Assembly (NCBI GenBank): GCA_027625915.1
Contig: JANTQA010000029.1
Span: forward strand, 2,542,001-2,606,000
Direction of reading: 5' to 3'
Source: Anaeramoeba flamelloides
Taxonomy: Eukaryota > Metamonada > Anaeramoebidae
DNA: 64,000 bases
Shown here: piece by piece, positions 1-13,900 of the stretch
Layout: every line of letters begins with the position of its first letter
Numbering within the stretch: position 1 is the first letter of the stretch
The notes under the pieces: generated by a model
What the model saw: the letters and a program-made list of their open reading frames with translations, nothing else
Databases searched by the model: none
Told to the model about the DNA's origin: nothing
Translations under genes and position numbers: made by a program

Positions 1-1832
1 CCGTTACAAAATACGCTGAATCGTCATCTGATTTGGCTATTACTATCCTTCCAGGATGGGGGTTTTCATATAGAGATAATAAATTCGAGTTATTTTTTTT
101 ATTTTTTCTAGAATTCTTTTTTTGTGAGGATGAAGGAACAAAGGAATAAATATGGAAAGATTTGATTGAATTTTTAAACGATAAATAAATTGAAGGCAAA
201 TATTTAAATAATAAAGTTTTTGAAGGGGTGAATTTCAAACTATTATTAATTAATTTCATATCTATAATTGTTGATGTAAATTGTTTTAATTTTTTAATTT
301 TTAAATTATTCAAAACATTTTCTTTTAATAAATTCAATTTTTTGTATTTTATTTTCTTATTTTTAATTATTTTTAAATTCCTTTTCGGGTGGGGATCTGA
401 ATTAAATAATTGAAGTGGAGTAATACCAAATTTAATAATTTGATTCAAAATAATTTTTTTAATAATTGGATCTTTAATTGTATCAATATTAACTGCATTT
501 CCATAGGTTAAATAATAATAGACATTCTTAGCCTTAACCGCCTCAATATCTTTTTGTTTATAACCAAAAATTAAATCGATCCATTCATTTAGATGTTCGC
601 TGACATAATCTGATTCTAAGGCCTTTCTCATTATTCTAATAAATTCACATGCGCTTCCTTTTGCCCACAGTGGCAATTCTACCCTCTCGATTTGCTTTTT
701 ATCATTGGAATTATTATTTTTTTTTGGAGACATTAAAAATTCCGGTAAATAATAAAATTCTGGTATTAATTCCCTAAAATCTGGATTTTTAATATTTGTA
801 ACATTGGCAAAAGTATCATTTATTGATTTTACAAATATTTCATTTGTGTTGGATATTGTGAGTAAATTATTGAAAGGTATTATTCTAAATAAATATGATA
901 ATACAATTTCAAAATTAGAATAGTGATTATCATAATGAAATTTTGGTATAAGAGGATCATTCCATTTTTGAAATTTCTTAGTAATGAAATCAATAGAGTC
1001 ATCATTTAATATTCCTATTGGTCTTGAGAAGTTTCGATACATTTTCTGATCTTTTAAATTGATTGTATCGCCTTCATATTTGTTTAATACCCATGGGAAA
1101 ATTGGGTACTGATTTAAATCATTGAAACTTCTGCCAGCAATTGAATTTAATTTCATTAAATATTCAAAATTACTAATTATCCCATTTTGCCATAATTTAC
1201 AATATTTCTTTAACCTTATTTTGTTATTTTTATTTAAATAGAACTGGATCAAATACTCTTCTTTTTCCTTTGGTGTTTTTTTCTTTTTGTTCTCGTTAAT
1301 ATTTTTATTATACTTTTTCTTATTATTGGAATTGGAATTGTCTTTATTAGTTTCTGTTTCCTGTTTGTTTTTTGATAAAATGTCATGAAATATATTATAA
1401 ATAACATTTCTTGTTTTTAATTTAAAAGTTAAATATTGTGTTTTCCCATTTTTAAAATATATTTCAATTGAATCATTTAAATAATTGCATCGACAACGTT
1501 TGATCATTTTTACAATGTTTTTATATTTATATTTTTTATTTTTTATTAAAGATGTTGGGGATTTGATTATTTGATTTTTGTTATTTATTGATAAAGCCTT
1601 AAATAAATAAAAATTATTTTTACCAATTATTAAGATCCCTCGATAATTTTTAAATTGGTGATTATGAAGATAATTAAATTTGGAAACAATTATTTCATTT
1701 TTTGGTAATAATTGAGAAATATAATGTATTTCTTCAAATTCTTCACAATTATGTTTTAATTCTAGTGATTCTAGAGTTAAGATTGTAAAATTATCATTAT
1801 CATTATTATTATTATGATTTTTATTATTATTA

Positions 1833-1903
<71 letters not shown>

Positions 1904-4900
1904 TATATTATCATCATCATTATTATTATCATTATTATGATTATTGAAATTTGATTCAATTATTGGAATTAATTTTTTATGCATTTGGTATTTATTTTCA
2001 ATAAAAGAGATTTTATAAGAAATGTTTTGGATATTTTTATTTATAATTTGATAATTTAAATTATATTTACTTTTTTCTTTTAACCAAAATTTTAATATTA
2101 ATTTTTCTTTTTCTTTTAACCAATTATTTTTCTTTAAGGATTTATTTTTCATTTTCTTTTCTAATAATTTTATAAATTGAATTCTTTTCTGATAATTCCA
2201 CATTTGTTGTAATTGATTTTTTTTCTTGTCGCTAATTAATTGATGAATTAATTTTCGATAATTTTCTTTCATTATAAAATTCGTTTGTGTTTGTTTATTT
2301 TGTTTATTAATTTGGCTTTTGATAATATATTTATTTATTTTTTCATAAATTTTCAGAATTTGATCATTAAATAAAATTTTTTTAATAATACTTTTTAAAT
2401 AAGTGCCATCATTATTTCCATTTCCATCACCATTATCATTACCAGCTTTCTTATTATTGCCGTGTATTTGTTTTTTATGTTTATTTGGGTTATTTTTTTG
2501 ATTACCATCATTGTCAGGATCATCATCATTCTTGTTTTCATGCAGATATTGCGTATGCACTTTAATTTTCTTTTGTATTTTTAAAAAGCTTTGATTAAAA
2601 TTTCTTTTTTTTTTAAATAAATCTTGATAAATGTTGTCTAAATTTTTCAAATGAATTTGCAAAAATAATAAATAAAGATTTTTTAATTTATTTGAATAAT
2701 GTTTGTTTGAATCTAGTAAAAATTTAAATAAATAATAATAAAAATATAAAATAAATTTTTTCTTGGAATTTAATTTCGAAATTATAATAAATTTAATTTT
2801 ATCTAATAATTGCAAAAATAAATTTAATTTTAAATAATTCTTTTTTTGATCTAAAAAATTAAAAATTATTAAAATTAAATTGTTTAACTGAGTTAATAAG
2901 GTTTTTAATTTTTTGTTATTAATTTTTTCTTTTATTGGTTTTTTAATATTTACATAATTTCCTCCTAGTTCTTTAAGAATCGATTCTTTATAAAATTGGA
3001 ATATTATTAGCAATTTTTCAAAATTTAATAAATTTGTGTTATTTAAATAAATGTTGATAATTTTTAGGAAATTATTTTTAAATAATAAATTATTCTCAAA
3101 TTCCTTATTAACTGTTTTGTTTGTTTTAATGAGGTCAATAATTTTTACAATAATATTAAAAATAAATATTGAATTATTATTTGAATTTGTTGTTTCGCTT
3201 GTATATAAATTTAGAATTAAATTAAAATATTCAATGATTTCATTTCTTTTATTATTTTTCAATAAATTAATAAAGATTTTACAGAAAAAAATAAAAAATT
3301 GTTTATTTAATTCATTTTTATTATTCTTCCAATTTTTTAAATTAATTAAATTTTCATTCATTTGTAAATTGTTGTATTTGTTTATTCCAATTTCCCTCAT
3401 ACATTTGATTTTTAAACTATTACTTCTTTTCTTTTGTTTTTTTCTCAAGTCATTTTTGTTTATTTGCTTTTTTTCATTTTTAATTGCTTCTAGAGTCATT
3501 TTGTCTTTAATTATTTTTTCAAGATCTATTGGTAAATTCCCAATATTTAAATCCGTTATTGAAAATTTTGAATTTATGTTTTCTTTTTTCTGAATTTTTT
3601 CTTTGTTATTAAATTTTACTTTGATTTCATTTTTGTTTTCTTCAATATTTTTACCTATTTCATCTTGATTTTTATTTTTATTATTATTATTATTTTCATT
3701 TTCTTTTTTGTTTTTTATTTTGGTTTCATTTTTTCTTTCATGTAGATCAATTTTTGGTAAATCTGGATTTTTCTTTTCTAAATTTTTATTTCTAGATAAT
3801 AAGCCAAGTGAAGATTTACTGGGTTTATTTTGAGATAATAATAAATTAATATTCTCATTTTGAATTTTTGAATTATAATTCAATTTATTTATTTTTTTTG
3901 TCAAATCAGAACCCATATTATTTTCATATGAATAAATTGGCATTATTTTTAGATCTAATTTATAATCAGGTAATTTTTTTATTTTTTTATTCTTGGCAAT
4001 CATTAAATTGATTAATTGCGATAAAAAAATTTTATCGGTCTGTGAACATTTTAATATTATATCTTTAAACTCTATATTATTATCAAATAAATAATTAATT
4101 ATTTTGAATATTTTGAAATTAATTAAAGATAATTTTTTTTTTTTCTTGTTGTTATTTCTGATGATTTTGGCATTTAATTCATTTTTTTGGATTAAATTTA
4201 ATAAAATTTTAATTATTTCAATAGCTATGTTTTCATTTATTACAAGTGTTTTTCCATTATAACTTTTCATTAATTTTTTATTTGTCAATTTAATTGATTT
4301 ATTGGTTTCATTATCATCATCATTATTATTATTATTAGTATTAGTATTATTATTTATATCAAAATTTTTTAGAAATAATTTTAACGTTAAATTTTGTAAT
4401 TTTTTATTTTTATTTGGTAATCGTTCAAATAATATTGAAAATAAATTAATAAATATTTTTTCTTCATTACTAAAAGGTAATAAAACTGTATTTAAAATGA
4501 AAAATCCATTTTCATTTGTAAAATTTTTAGAAAATTCCTTTGAATTGATAATAAATTTATTAAATAATTTCAAAGTTTCAAAAATGATTTCTTTATTTTG
4601 GCTCTCAAATAAAATTAAAAACCATTCTGTTGTTAATAATTGGCAAAGATTTTCTTTAATTGAATTTTTATTATTGAATTTCTCCATCATTTTCTTATTG
4701 TTACTGTCATTATAACAAAAGGTAATTAAATTATTTAAGATCTTAAAAAATCTTATTATTGATCTTTGTATATATTTATTTTTAGAAAAATTATGTAAAT
4801 TTAATTGAATATATTCTGTAATTAATTTTATTTCAGATTTTTGAATTACATTATTATTATTATTGCCATTAAAAAATAATTGAATAAAATTATGTATTTC

Positions 4901-7900
4901 AAAGAATAGCTTTGGTTCAATAATTTTATTATTCAAAATTTCAATCAAATAATCTAAAAAATTTGATTTTCTATATTGATAGAAATTTAATTTTTGAAAT
5001 TTATTATTTTTCAAAAATAATTTTAATTTATTCAAAATATAATATTGCTTTTTTGGGTTTCTCCATAAATTTTTATTTTTAAAAATGATCACAAAAAATC
5101 TTAAATTTGATAAAATATAGATATTTTCTTTTTGTGTTTGTTTTTTAAATTCATTTTTATTGTCTTTACTTTTGTTATTTTGGTTGTTTCTGTTTTGAAT
5201 AATGTTTTCAATATCGCTACCACTGCTATTACTATCACTACTGCTACCATTACTACCATGGCTACTAGTGCTGTTTATATTATTTTTATTGTCATTATTT
5301 TTAATGCAATAGCGAATTTGTTTTTGTTTTTTTTTTTTTTTGATTTTAATCAAACCAATCAAATTTAAGAATTCGTCAATACAATATTTATCAATATATT
5401 TACTTTTTTTTTGAAAAAAATACCATAATATATTAAAACCTTTTTTTTTGCGAAATTCTAGGTAATTGTATTGGTTATTAAATACTCCATTTAACGATTT
5501 GATAAAATATTTTAATAATTCAGAATTATTAATATTTTCTATTAATAAGAATATTGATTGAATACCAATTGTAATTAATTGATTGGTGTTATTTCTAGTA
5601 AAATCACAATTACCTTTGAGCCTTAAAAATGGTTCTCCATTTTCTTCCATATTTAACTTTTCTGTTCGTTTTTTGTTAATATTTACATTTTTGGAATTGT
5701 CCTTGTTGTTAATATCTTTTTTTTTTTCATCATCATCTTTATCATCCTTGTCATCATCATCTTGTACTTCTTTTTCATTCATACTTGTATTAATGTTATC
5801 ATTATCGTCATTATTAATGTTTTTGTTGTTATTTTCAAAATTGTTCATTAAAATCTCTTCATTGAACTTGTTATTATTTAAATTATAATTCCCAATATTT
5901 GGTAAAAAATATTTATTCGATTTTTTTATTAAAAATTTTTTATTTGGTAAATAGCCTAGGATTAGTTTAGATTGTTTAATTGGGTTATTAGTTTGGAAAT
6001 TTTTTAATAAATTTATAAATTCATTTAATTCGTCAGTAGTATCAAAACTTATATTTTTAACTCTTTTATAATTTAAGATTTCAATATTTTTTAAAAATTT
6101 AAATTTTTTTTTGTCTTTAAAAAACAGTTCAAAGTTATTTATCCCCAGGAAATACAATAATCTAATATTTAATAAATTGATTTTCCCATAATATAAAAAA
6201 AATGATCCCAAATACCATTTGTTATTGTTTTGATTTTCTTTAATACTATGTGGGATGCCTACAATTAATTTATAATTTTCTTCTGAAGAAGTTGGCATTG
6301 ACAATTTTTTTTTTTCAATAAAATTGCCATTTACAAATAAGGAAATAAACTCTGGATTCTTAGTATGATAAATTACGATATGATAAAGTTTTTTTTGCTG
6401 GAATTTAAATTTATTGAAAATGGTTATTTTTTTCCATGATGTTTTGACATTTAAATAACCATTGGAAATAAATGATTGGAAAATGGATTTCTCATTATAG
6501 CTATAAATTGAAAATAATTGAATGTTTTTTATTTCTTGTTTAATTTTGACCCAAAAAATCATTGAATATTGCTTTTTGGTCGGCCATATTTTATTGTTTA
6601 ACTTTTCAATTCTTAATTCTGCATAGTCTCTAATTGTTTTTTTGCTAAAATTAAACATTAAATTTTTTGATTCACTTTTTAATTGTCTTACAAAAATTAA
6701 AAAAAATTCTTTTTTGAGTAAATTGTTTGTTTGAATTTGGGTTTGTGAAAGTTTCATTTTTTCTTTTTTATTCATCATTTTCTTTTCATCTTCGATTTCT
6801 ATTTTTATTTCTTTTTCTTTTTCTTTTTCCATTTCTTTTTCTTTTTCTTTTTCCATTTCTTTTTCTTTTTCGTTTTCTTTTTCCATTTCGTTTTCGTTTT
6901 CCATTTCTTTTTCTTTTTTTATATCTTTTCTTTTTTTCTCTTGATCTTCATTTCTTTCTTTTTCTTTCTTTTCTTGATATTTTATTTCATTCTCATTTCC
7001 AATGTAATTCTTATTATTATTATTCTCTAATGTTAAAATAATATTAATTAATTTTTTGTATTCAATCCTATTTAGTCCAAATTTGGCCAATAATTGAAGT
7101 ATTTTAAAGATTAATTTTCGAGAATTTTGTTTTTGAAAGATATAGTTTAGCCCTTCAGTAAAAAAATAATAAGAATAATTTGTTTTTGCAATTTGTTTTA
7201 AATTGATGTTTGAATATCTTAACAAATCATAAATTTTTGTAAAAATTTGATTAGAGACATTAATTATATTATTATTGTTATTTGGATTATTAATCATTTG
7301 ATTAGAATCAAATTTTATTATTAATTGTGTAATTTTTTGAATGATTGTTGGATTTTTAATCTCCATAGAAATTTTTAAATTCTCATTCCTATAAAAATAT
7401 ATTAATTCAATGGATTCAATTGAAAGATCTAATAATAAAAATAATAATTGTTCAAACTGAAACTGAAATTGAAAAATATTACTTTGATTTTGATTGTGAT
7501 TGTGATTATGGTTTTGGCTAATTATTGATAAGAAATCAATTGTGAAAATAAGATCTAAAAGTTTTTTTTTTTCTTTATTTTTTTTTTGAATGGTTAAAGA
7601 ATTAAAAATTATTATTATTATTAAAACAATTGATTTTAAGATTTCAGATTTATATTTTAATTTTAATTCACATTTGTTATAATTATTTAATATTGATATC
7701 ATAAATTCTATTAAATTGGTATTAGAATTTGATTGTGAAAAAATCTTTTTTTTTAAATTAATAATTAAACTATTTGATAATAAATTTAATAATTGAAGAA
7801 AATATTTAATATCATTTTTGGAATGTAAATGTTTTAATTTATTTATTAATTGTTCAATGAATTGTAAATGGTTTGTATTTGGATAATTTTGAATATTGTT

Positions 7901-10900
7901 GATTAAAAAAAAGCAATTATTTCTAATTTTGTTCAAAATAGTTAAATCTAAGATCAATAATAATCCATTGTTTTTGATAAAATATAATGTGTTTTTTATA
8001 TTGTTATGTAAAATTTGAATTAAAAATTCAATTAAAGAATTAATTATTTTTATATATAAACTATTTTCTTTTTTATTTTGGGGTTCGTTTATTTCTTGAT
8101 TGTTTTTATTATTATTTTTTATATATATTGAGAAAATATCAAAATTGTTTTTAATTATTTCGATTAAATTTAATTCAAAATATATTTTTTGATAATTGTG
8201 ATCCATTTCAATTAGCTTATTTAATGTAAAAATAACTTTTAAAATTGTTTTTTTTGAAATTTCATTTTTTAAATCTAATAATTTAATGATGTTTATTAAT
8301 TCTTTTTTTGGTACAATACCCCGAATCGAATAATATTCTATTAATTTCAAAACTATTTCTTGTGTTTCAATTGAATAATTTTCCAAGTTATTGAATAAAT
8401 TTCCGTATAATTCGCACTTTTGTAAAATAGAATAATTTTTTCGATCATATCCAATTAATAATATAAATAATTTGATGATATTTTCTGCTATTGTTTGTTT
8501 TTTTGTATTAACTTTGAGAAATATTTTAATCATCAATTCAATTGCTTCTAAATTTAAAATTATTTTTTCAGATTCTTTTTTTTCTTGAATAATAATAGGT
8601 GTACTTATTTCAATTTTTTCTAGATTTGTTGATTTTTTTTTTAAGAGGGAACTTTTTTTATTTGGTTCTAAAAATATTAAATTAGTAAAAGAATTAATAA
8701 ATTTTCCGATTTCTTGAATTTCTTTTTCTTTGTTTTCCTTTTCTTTTTCTTTTTCTTTTTCATTTTCATTTTCTTTTTCTCCTTCTTGTTCATTTTCTTT
8801 TTCTTGTTCTCCTTCTTTTTTCATTTCTTTTTCTTTTTCCATTTCTTTTTCTTTTTCTTTTTCTTTTTCTTTTTTCATTTCCTTTTCTTGTTCTCGAAGA
8901 AAATATGATACAGTTAATTCTAATAAAAGTTTATAACCTTTTAATTTTTTAAAATGTTTGTGTGTGTTTATACTTTTTTTACTTGATTGATAAATCATTT
9001 CAAATAACAATTTACATGTTGTTAAATATCGTGAAGATTTAATTTGTTGTATCTTTGGTAAATTTTCCATTATTATTGAGATGTTTTGTTCAGAATAAAA
9101 ATTTAAATTAAATTTATTATTATTATTATTATTGCTGTTATTAAAATTTGTTAAAATTCTTAATAAAAACTTTAATAGACATTCGTTTGGGGTTGTTAAC
9201 AATAATTTAAAAAGTATTTCTATACTATTTAATTGAATTAAGTTTGTAATAAAATTTTCATTTTTGGTTAATTCTTCAAATATTTGAAAAAATAATTGTT
9301 GAATGTTATTCTCTAAGTTTTTGTTTATTAAGAATTGTTTGTTTTTTTTTTTTTTTTAAGAAGGAAAAAAAGATTAGATTTCGTTTAAAATTATCAAGTT
9401 AATATTTAGAGGCTTATAAAATATATAAATTGATTATTTATTATTATTGTTTTTTTTTTTTTTGGTGTTATTCACCCGTATGTTTTGTATTTGTAATTTA
9501 TTATTAATACAATCAGTTTTACTCGATCTATTATATAAATAACTAAATAAAAAAAAATGTAAGTTAAGTTCAAATTTCAAGTATAACTTGAGTTTAATCC
9601 AAATCGTGCACCATTGACCTGGGTTCAAATCATTAGTTTTGTAAAATGGCAGCTGTATTAAGCAAATTTTGTATTTTTTTCAAAGTGTTTTTCTTTTAAA
9701 TTTAAAAAGTTCGTAAAGTTTACTTTGATAAAGCTTTGATTATTGAAAACTGTAGATAAGAGAAGTGACTCAGAAACAAAGATATAGATTAAATTTATGT
9801 TAAATTCTTCTTTTTTTTTTTTTTTAACTTAAAAGTTCCATAGAAACAGTGAAACGGTTGTAATGTTACTGTTTAAAAAAATCATGAGATTTTGTTATCT
9901 TTGAGCAATAAAAATACGATAAATTGTGTTTGTAAAAAATGAAAAAAAATCTAGGGTTTTGATTTGAAAAATAACAAATTTTTTTGATAAATAAATGATC
10001 TTTTAAAATAAAAAAATTATTTTTTGTTAAATGTTGTTGAACAAAGATGGTCATATAAAATTATATTTTTAATGAAAAATATGGTTACGTTTGAACTGAT
10101 AGTCAATACAATCTAATAATTCAAATGAAACTTATTTCAAATTACTCAAAATAATAGTTGAATTTTTCTCAATGGTTACCTAAGAATTTTAGGGGAAAAT
10201 TATTAAATTTCAATTTTGGTCAAATTCTCATTTTTTTCAAAATAGTCAATTCCATTGAAATATATTGACTGTAGGCATTTAAAACATCCTTTACTGGAAG
10301 GTTAAGGTACGTTAGGGTAGGTTAGAGTATGCTATAGTATACCTGGGTGGTTTGGATGTTTGGGAGGTATACTAGAAAATTTTGGCAAGGATTTTGAGAA
10401 AAAAAAATAATTAAGAGACCAATTAGACTTTGGAAACTTGTTTTAAGGGGAAAAAATTTTCCACTTAACTTTTTGTGGTTAAAATTGATTTTCGAACAAA
10501 TTTATGAAAATATTTAGTATCGATGATTTCAATATTTTGAATATTCTACAATTTAAGTTATAAAATACTACCAATCACAAAATAATCTTTTCGATTTTTC
10601 CACCCACAATAATAAAAAACCATTAAAAACCATCATACCAATAATAATAATCAAGAAACTCTTCAAAAATATGAAAAAATTCAATTTGACCAATTTTGAA
10701 ATTTGACCAAATTTGAAATTTAATAATATACCCAATTTTAGTTTTACAATTTTTAATAAGACATATAAATTAAATTCCAAAAATTCTCTTTTTTTTTAGA
10801 AAACTAAATTAGGCTACAAATACTTTTAATGGTTTCAGACGCTCTTTGAATTAGAAGTATCAAATTTAGTCACTTCAAAGTTCCTTTCTTTCGTAGATTA

Positions 10901-13900
10901 AATGAATCTTTCCTTTAACCCTTAACGATAACTAAATTAATTCCAAAATTTTGGTCACATTTCAAACAGTTTAAAGAATAAAAATAATACAGTTTAAATT
11001 CAATTTAGAAATAATTTTGAATTTACAAACTATTTTTAGCCTTATATCAATCATTGGAAAAAAATTCACCAATCTTAAGAAAAAAATTACACGATCTAAC
11101 AAAAAAAATTACGTAACTGCAAAAAATAAACAAAAACAAATAAATGAAAAAGTTGAATTTTTTTCAATAGAAAAACTCAAATAAAATTAATTATTGGTAT
11201 CTTACGATTGATCGATCAATAATTGTAAGTGAAATTTCAACAATTCACCAATATATATCTTTGTTTTGATCACTCCAAAATTTTTAAAACATCATTTTTT
11301 TTATTTTGGTTAAGAATTATTTACAGCCGTTTCAAGACTACCATGATATTTTAACGATATCAGAATTTGATCTTGATATAGATTTTTAAAAAGTTTATAT
11401 AAGAATAAATAAGCTCATATTGAAAAAAAAAAATTCCTAAATAAGTTGATATGAAAAATAAACTTATAATCTGATCAAAAAAAATTTATTTTTGTGAAGA
11501 GCAAAATTTTGTATAGTTTCTCGACGAGAATTTTAGATTTTTAGGTCATTTTGGGTTATCAAAATCTATTATTTGAATATCAGAAAAAAATCTTGAACAT
11601 TGGCTCATTTAGGAGAAAAAATTTTTCAATATTAGCTTTCTTATTCTCACATTCAACTTTTTAAAAATCTATATCAAGATCAAATTCTGATATCGTTAAA
11701 ATTCCACGGAAGCCTTGGAAAGGCTGTATATTTATATTTAAACCCAAATACAATAAAAAAAAATAAAATAAAATAAAAATAAAGTAATACTGGTATTTGA
11801 ATTATAAATGGGAAAAAATTTCAGCTTCCTTTTTCATTTTTTTTTTTTATAAATAGAGTTTCGAAAGAAGTAGGTTGTAATTTGGGGTTTCGATCTTTGT
11901 TTGAAATTGAAAAAAAGGAAATTGAAAATGGGGTGGAAATTATTTCCCATTTATAATTCAAATGCCAGTAGGTTGTTTTAATTTCATTTATTCGATTGTT
12001 AAGTAAACCATTTTCCAATCACGATGTGTACAATTTACAATGGGTAAATTGCATGTGTTTAAAGGGTTTGAATTGATATCAGAAGAACAAATTTAATTTT
12101 GGGAAATTTGAAAATTGAAATCACATTTTTTCAGATTTATGCTTTTTTTTATTTTCAATTGTGAAAAAAATTTGGATCATTAAAAAAAATTGGGTAAGTT
12201 CAAAAATATGTTTTCGTTTTTTAAATAGTAACTATTGGCAAAATGATTTTTGATCAAGGTATCATTTTATGAACAAATCTTACATTCAAGAAAAACCAAA
12301 GTCATTACCAATTAATATTTTCAGAAAAAATATTATTTTGTTGCATTTCTACCATTTGGAATTGCTTTGGAAGGCTAAAAATACAAAAATTGAATTTTAA
12401 TTGTAAACTTTACGAAAAATAAGATAACTAAACTAAAATTCAAAATTTTCCACACAGTTAAAACTCTCCATACAATCACAATAATACAATTTCATTGAAA
12501 TTGGAGATAATTTTGATTTATGTAAAATATGAAAATCATTTTTTCATCTTTTAGTTTTTTTGTTTTCATTTCATTGTTTGAATTACGTAATTTGTTTTGT
12601 TGGATCAAAATTTTTTTCAACCATTGATATTATGTTAAAGTTGAGTTGTTTCCAAATAGAACTCAAATAAAATTAGTTGGTAGTATCTAACCTTTGATCG
12701 ATCAATTTTCCCTAATAGAATTTCAACCAATTTACTAATGTATTTTTTTGTTTTGCTCTCTCCAAAATTTTTAACACACCCTTGATTTATTTGTATTGAT
12801 AATTATTTATTTATTGTTTTGTGAGTATTGTAATTTATAAAAAAGTGTTAACATTTCAATTTGTGAATGGTTCTAATTTGGTAAATCTTCTTGAATTGAT
12901 TAAATAAGTTTTTTTTTTAACAAATCGAATTTTGGTGTGTTAAAAATTTTGAATTGGGGTTTATTTATGGAGAAATATTCAAATCTATTAATTCAATAAG
13001 ATATTTATCATTGACAGAATACGTGAATGTATCATTGTTAGATAACGTGAATTTATCAAGGTTAATCTTAGATATCCTTTTAAACCAAATTGAATCAAAT
13101 AATCTTCCAAAAAATATATTTTTTTAAAAAGAGATTGATTTCCAAAAATGTTTTACAATCAAAACTTCAAAATAGCGAAATACCAAGATTTTGGAAACAA
13201 TTTAAATTCTAAAAATCCCCATAGAACAAACCTTAATTTAAAACAATTATTAATTTTTGGTCTTCCGAAACAATCACTAACTTGATCTTGTTATGTAATA
13301 TAATAAAAAAAAATTAACATTTTTAGTAAAGTGTGTAATTAAAATTCAATTTTTGTATTTTTAGCCTTCCAAAGCAATTCCAAAGGGTCAAAATGCAACA
13401 AAATAATATTTTTTCTGAAAATATTAATTTGTATTGACTTTGGTTTTTCTTGAATGTAAGATTTGTTCATAAAATGATACCTTGATCAAAAATCATTTTG
13501 CCAATATTGACTATTTAAAAAACGAAAACAAATTTTTGGCTGAAACAATTTTTTTTAATGAACCAATTTTTTTCACAATGGTTTTATTTTTTTCAATAAT
13601 TTATTGATACAGCTATTTTAAAAAAGTGGAGACTTTTTTAAAACTTTGATCCAATTTTCTGTTTTATAAAAGTAAAAACTTTTTCAGAATTAAAACTTTT
13701 TGAAAGTTTTCTTTTTGAAAGTTTTCTTTTTTAAAAAAGTGAAGTATCAACCTTTAAATGTGGTGTAGAGGTTAGGGTGTAAAGGAAAGCACTTGTTAAA
13801 AAAAAGTTTTAATTCTGATAAATCTCATAAAAAAACAGTTTTCACTTTTCTAAAATGGCTATACCTAATTGTTTTACAAATTTTTTTTTATTGCAAAATC

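Noticed and set aside
3051-5888. Plus-strand ORFs of 78-180 codons
   Set aside because: They are antisense shadows of the BEACH coding strand, which has continuous domain content.
6727-8936. Phe/Leu/Ser-rich plus-strand ORFs (6727-7041, 8714-8908, 8730-8936)
   Set aside because: They are antisense to the Lys/Glu-coding tracts of the BEACH exon; the composition is explained by that.
9600-9640. GGTTCAAATCA motif resembling a tRNA T-loop
   Set aside because: No acceptor stem, D-arm or anticodon arm could be paired at the right spacing on either strand.
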